Below, piece after piece: positions 6,601-7,251 of a stretch of 7,251 bases of DNA. Source of the stretch: an uncultured Oscillospiraceae bacterium (lineage in GTDB: Bacteria > Bacillota > Clostridia > Oscillospirales > Acutalibacteraceae); the NCBI GenBank assembly GCA_900549055.1, contig URNB01000098.1, positions 1 through 7,251 on the forward strand. Reading direction: 5' to 3'. A program made the position numbers and the translations under genes. The notes below the pieces were generated by a model. The model was not told the DNA's origin. It was given only the letters and a program-made list of their open reading frames with translations, and searched no databases. Numbering within the stretch: position 1 is the stretch's first letter; the number at the start of each line of letters is the position of its first letter.

Positions 6601-7251
6601 CGACGCCTGCCGAGAAGCAGTTTGAAATGCTTATTCCCTGCGACCAGAAGTATGCGGTCATAGCGCCGTTTACGCCCTCGGTCGCTTCCGTTTTGCCTGT
6701 AAAGAAGCAGTTGCTGATATTAACGGGCAGACTGCCCGCCGCAACTATACCCGCGGTGCGCATACCCTTTATTATAACAGTCTCATCGGCATAGCAGCCC
6801 GAAATCACGGGGGATGTGCCGTCGCCGTTGTCGCGGCTCCAGCCGACTATTGCCGCCGCATTTCCGAAGCCCGAAATGTAGGAATTTATAACGCCGACAT
6901 TGCGGATAACCGAGCCAGCGCCTATCATCGGGAAGAGCGCCGAGCGCCAGCCGTCCCTGCCGGGAGTTTTGCCGTAGTAAAGACCGCTTACCGTATGACC
7001 CTTACCGTCGAATGTACCGTTAAAATGATTAGCACGGTCATCGTTTACAGAGTACCATTCGTTATTGCCGCCCTTTTCATACCATTTGGCGTCCTTAGTG
7101 TCGTTAAGCTTAATGTCGGCGGTCAGCTCATAATACTTACCCTTTGTATCCGTATCGTTTATAAGCCTTGCCAGCTGCTCTGCCGTGGCAACCGCATCAA
7201 TATCCGAATTCAGCTCTGTCACCGCGCCGGAGTCCACATCCGCTCCCAAGA
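3662..7251 (-). CDS. Surface-anchored GLUG-repeat beta-helix protein with InlB repeat, CBM-like domain and C-terminal membrane helix (5' partial)
   Basis: The reading frame is open to the window edge. The first in-window start-like codon, at 7247-7249, is TTG with only two bases before it, so the true start and signal peptide probably lie upstream; residue numbers count from that TTG. Order of parts: a short Asp/Ser-rich lead (1-20); three GLUG-type modules (about 20-318, 319-630, 631-910), each opening with a QLA(R/K) motif, then KYYxLTxDIxLNDT, an FDGxGHTVSG turn and repeated (S/N)CY(A/F) rungs; one InlB B-repeat (923-990, ending DITLYAKW); a CBM4/9-like beta-sandwich (992-1140, with ELVPGKEYEMTVWVY and SIYFDDMVIM); a linker (1141-1162); a membrane helix (1163-1187) and tail KRRTAKKQ. 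No LPXTG motif is seen. The layout predicts an extracellular, membrane-tethered adhesin or glycan-binding protein. GLUG proteins have no single known function and no catalytic site is evident. It is the promoter-proximal gene of the set, so its expression probably drives the two enzymes behind it. Confidence 0.85.
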   Translation of the reverse strand, partial: LGADVDSGAVTELNSDIDAVATAEQLARLINDTDTKGKYYELTADIKLNDTKDAKWYEKGGNNEWYSVNDDRANHFNGTFDGKGHTVSGLYYGKTPGRDGWRSALFPMIGAGSVIRNVGVINSYISGFGNAAAIVGWSRDNGDGTSPVISGCYADETVIIKGMRTAGIVAAGSLPVNISNCFFTGKTEATEGVNGAMTAYFWSQGISISNCFSAGVGIYYSADGSSSNYVLKNCYSTVKQNGVTTLSASDMKGTVSKQKSVFKGFDFVSVWSLADGKYPSLKVIPANYGIGAVGEVWSGNVAKSYASGSGTKASPYLIETAAQLARLIKDNDTRGKYYKLTADILLNDTTADNWHESGKNTGANVWFSVNDDKHTQFNGYFEGDGHVVSGIYYNSNPGIDGYRSGLFPMVGEGAVIRNVGVVNSYMSCLSNVGAIVGWSNSEGEGKSANPKSAVVSGCYADETVIIKGMRAGGIVGAGSLPVDIDNCYFTGSLSATCLDDDGKTPISAGIACYFWAPGNNIVNSYSIDYPLYRVSGTANFNIRDCYSNVAQANVRTRTKAQMTGAAARKNMPAFDWDKIWKTASKTPMLIKVPEGYQANGYNGKVGEVWSGQVASSFAGGSGTKNDPYLISTGEQLAKFVTGILDKPNKNNVYYKLTTDIYLNDTTRTDWKDEARSWYFSTWSQYEASKGFMGVFDGNGHTVSGIYLNVDNDGQVLGGLIPVIGEGGVVKNVGVVNSYLRGYDNKYGCGWIGAICGYSYYWENTIPGTLATISGCFADKSVTVSGQCAGGIIGATPKAMLIENCYFTGTLLSESDGIKGGIVGYNWSGVIKSPIRNCYVANAAKDSAIGKCFDTTKCENVYCTVATPSGGSILSLKSMRGANAEKYMTGFDFKNIWYACKDGTPVLRMFGTTSRYSNTSPFDKVCITFITNGGNEIEPIYGEEGEKISWPEVTKRGYEFEGWYVYKELDVEFPLDVFPMNDITLYAKWKSVSIEQGFEKDYDTALLGNDYELYSLGMQGFSFDKVHGGTKSVHRIGKLESDSSFIPFDSSLGELVPGKEYEMTVWVYTENGKDPVKLTLGQIGKASLSAKPKYVQSLTDISADKAGSWQQVSLTFAAGEKYLVITSSGSESIYFDDMVIMPTGKDATPANGAAEPEKNEGHKALYTAIIVSAAVIICAGAAAIVYSVKRRTAKKQ
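3689..3763 (-). other. C-terminal transmembrane anchor and basic stop-transfer tail
   Basis: Residues about 1163-1187 form an uninterrupted hydrophobic run (ALYTAIIVSAAVIICAGAAA and following) and are followed at once by KRRTAKKQ. With the upstream domains this gives an N-out, C-in topology. The preceding PTGKDATPANG linker does not fit an LPXTG sortase signal in sequence or in distance from the helix, so direct membrane anchoring is the simpler reading. Confidence 0.85.
3830..4276 (-). other. CBM4/9-like beta-sandwich domain within the surface protein
   Basis: Residues about 992-1140. It has the marks of the CBM_4_9 jelly-roll class: an opening EQGFE, a GFSFDKVHGGTKSVHRIG stretch, LVPGKEYEMTVWVY, AGSWQQVSLTFAAGEKYLVI and a closing SIYFDDMVIM. 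Family members often bind sugar chains, but many such domains only play a structural role. Without an alignment I cannot name a ligand. Confidence 0.6.
4280..4483 (-). other. InlB B-repeat (Listeria-Bacteroides repeat) domain within the surface protein
   Basis: Residues about 923-990. The pattern is typical of the Flg_new / InlB B-repeat family (PF09479): ITFITNGGNEIEPI, a Gly-Glu-rich turn, RGYEFEGWYVYKELDVEF and DITLYAKW. These small ubiquitin-like beta folds usually act as spacers or ligand-binding units in Gram-positive surface proteins. Only one copy is present, between the last beta-helix module and the CBM-like domain. Confidence 0.85.
4520..5359 (-). repeat. GLUG-type beta-helix module 3 of 3 (most diverged)
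   Basis: Residues about 631-910. It keeps the plan of modules 1 and 2 (GEQLAKF, YYKLTTDIYLNDTT, FDGNGHTVSGIYL, VVKNVGVVNSYLRG, SGCFADKSVTVSG, IENCYFTG) and contains the most canonical GLUG unit, GGIVGYNWSGVIKSPIRNCY (818-837). The conserved ETVIIKGMR stretch of the first two copies is changed to KSVTVSGQC. Extra cysteines occur at 851, 857 and 862. Confidence 0.8.
5360..6295 (-). repeat. GLUG-type beta-helix module 2 of 3
   Basis: Residues about 319-630. This is the closest relative of module 1: both have QLARLI, SGCYADETVIIKGMR and AGSLPV at matching positions. The module is about 14 residues longer, mainly through insertions near residues 445-452 and 497-506. One cysteine rung is replaced by serine (NSYSID, residue 524). 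It ends with KVGEVWSGQVASSFAGGSG and PYLI, which lead into module 3. Confidence 0.8.
6296..7192 (-). repeat. GLUG-type beta-helix module 1 of 3
   Basis: Residues about 20-318 of the surface protein. The module opens with ATAEQLARLI and KYYELTADIKLNDT, has the FDGKGHTVSGLYY turn, then VIRNVGVINSYISG, SGCYADETVIIKG, ISNCFFTG, ISNCFSAG and LKNCYST rungs, and ends in a GFDFxxVW...YPSL segment. A GEVWSGxVAxSxAxGSGTKxxPYLI linker follows. Unlike modules 2 and 3, this copy has no such linker before it, which suggests it is the first module of the mature protein. Confidence 0.8.

Noticed and set aside
4520..7192. Repeats as a possible CRISPR array or mobile-element repeat
   Set aside because: The repetition is at protein level within one continuous reading frame with a period near 900 bp and diverged DNA, not short identical repeats with spacers.

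Overview
The window holds three genes, all on the minus strand and closely packed, so it reads from high to low coordinates as one transcription unit: a large repeat-rich surface protein (5' end outside the window), then a GtaA/DUF4965-type six-hairpin protein, then a GH78 alpha-L-rhamnosidase-like protein. Gaps between genes are 34 and 18 bp, each carrying a good AGGAG-type ribosome binding site. No transposon, CRISPR array, tRNA or rRNA is visible, and no stretch over 300 bp lacks a gene.

The organism is most likely an uncultured, carbohydrate-degrading anaerobic Firmicute (Clostridia, Oscillospirales-like, gut or rumen type). This is inference from roughly balanced GC, strong AGGAG Shine-Dalgarno sites, GLUG and Listeria-Bacteroides (InlB) repeats in a protein held by a C-terminal membrane helix and a short KRR-rich tail (a Gram-positive layout), and many cysteines in an extracellular protein.

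Region by region: 7251-3662 encodes at least 1195 residues with three copies of a ~300-residue GLUG-type beta-helix module, one InlB B-repeat, a carbohydrate-binding-module-like beta-sandwich, a short Pro/Glu/Ala linker, a transmembrane helix and a basic tail. 3627-1720 encodes a 635-residue relative of glutaminase A with no signal peptide. 1701-58 encodes a 547-residue GH78-like enzyme, also without signal peptide, ending in a C-terminal beta-sandwich. The last 57 bp hold a perfect AT-rich palindrome.

Working model (inference): the first protein sits on the cell surface and binds or organises a glycan, and the two cytosolic enzymes process imported oligosaccharides, possibly rhamnose-containing. 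No transporter or regulator lies in the window, so this is probably part of a larger locus. Points of most interest are the GtaA-like protein in a glycosidase setting with an altered N-terminal signature, an Asp at the GH78 general-acid position, and the tandem beta-helix modules with conserved cysteine ladders.
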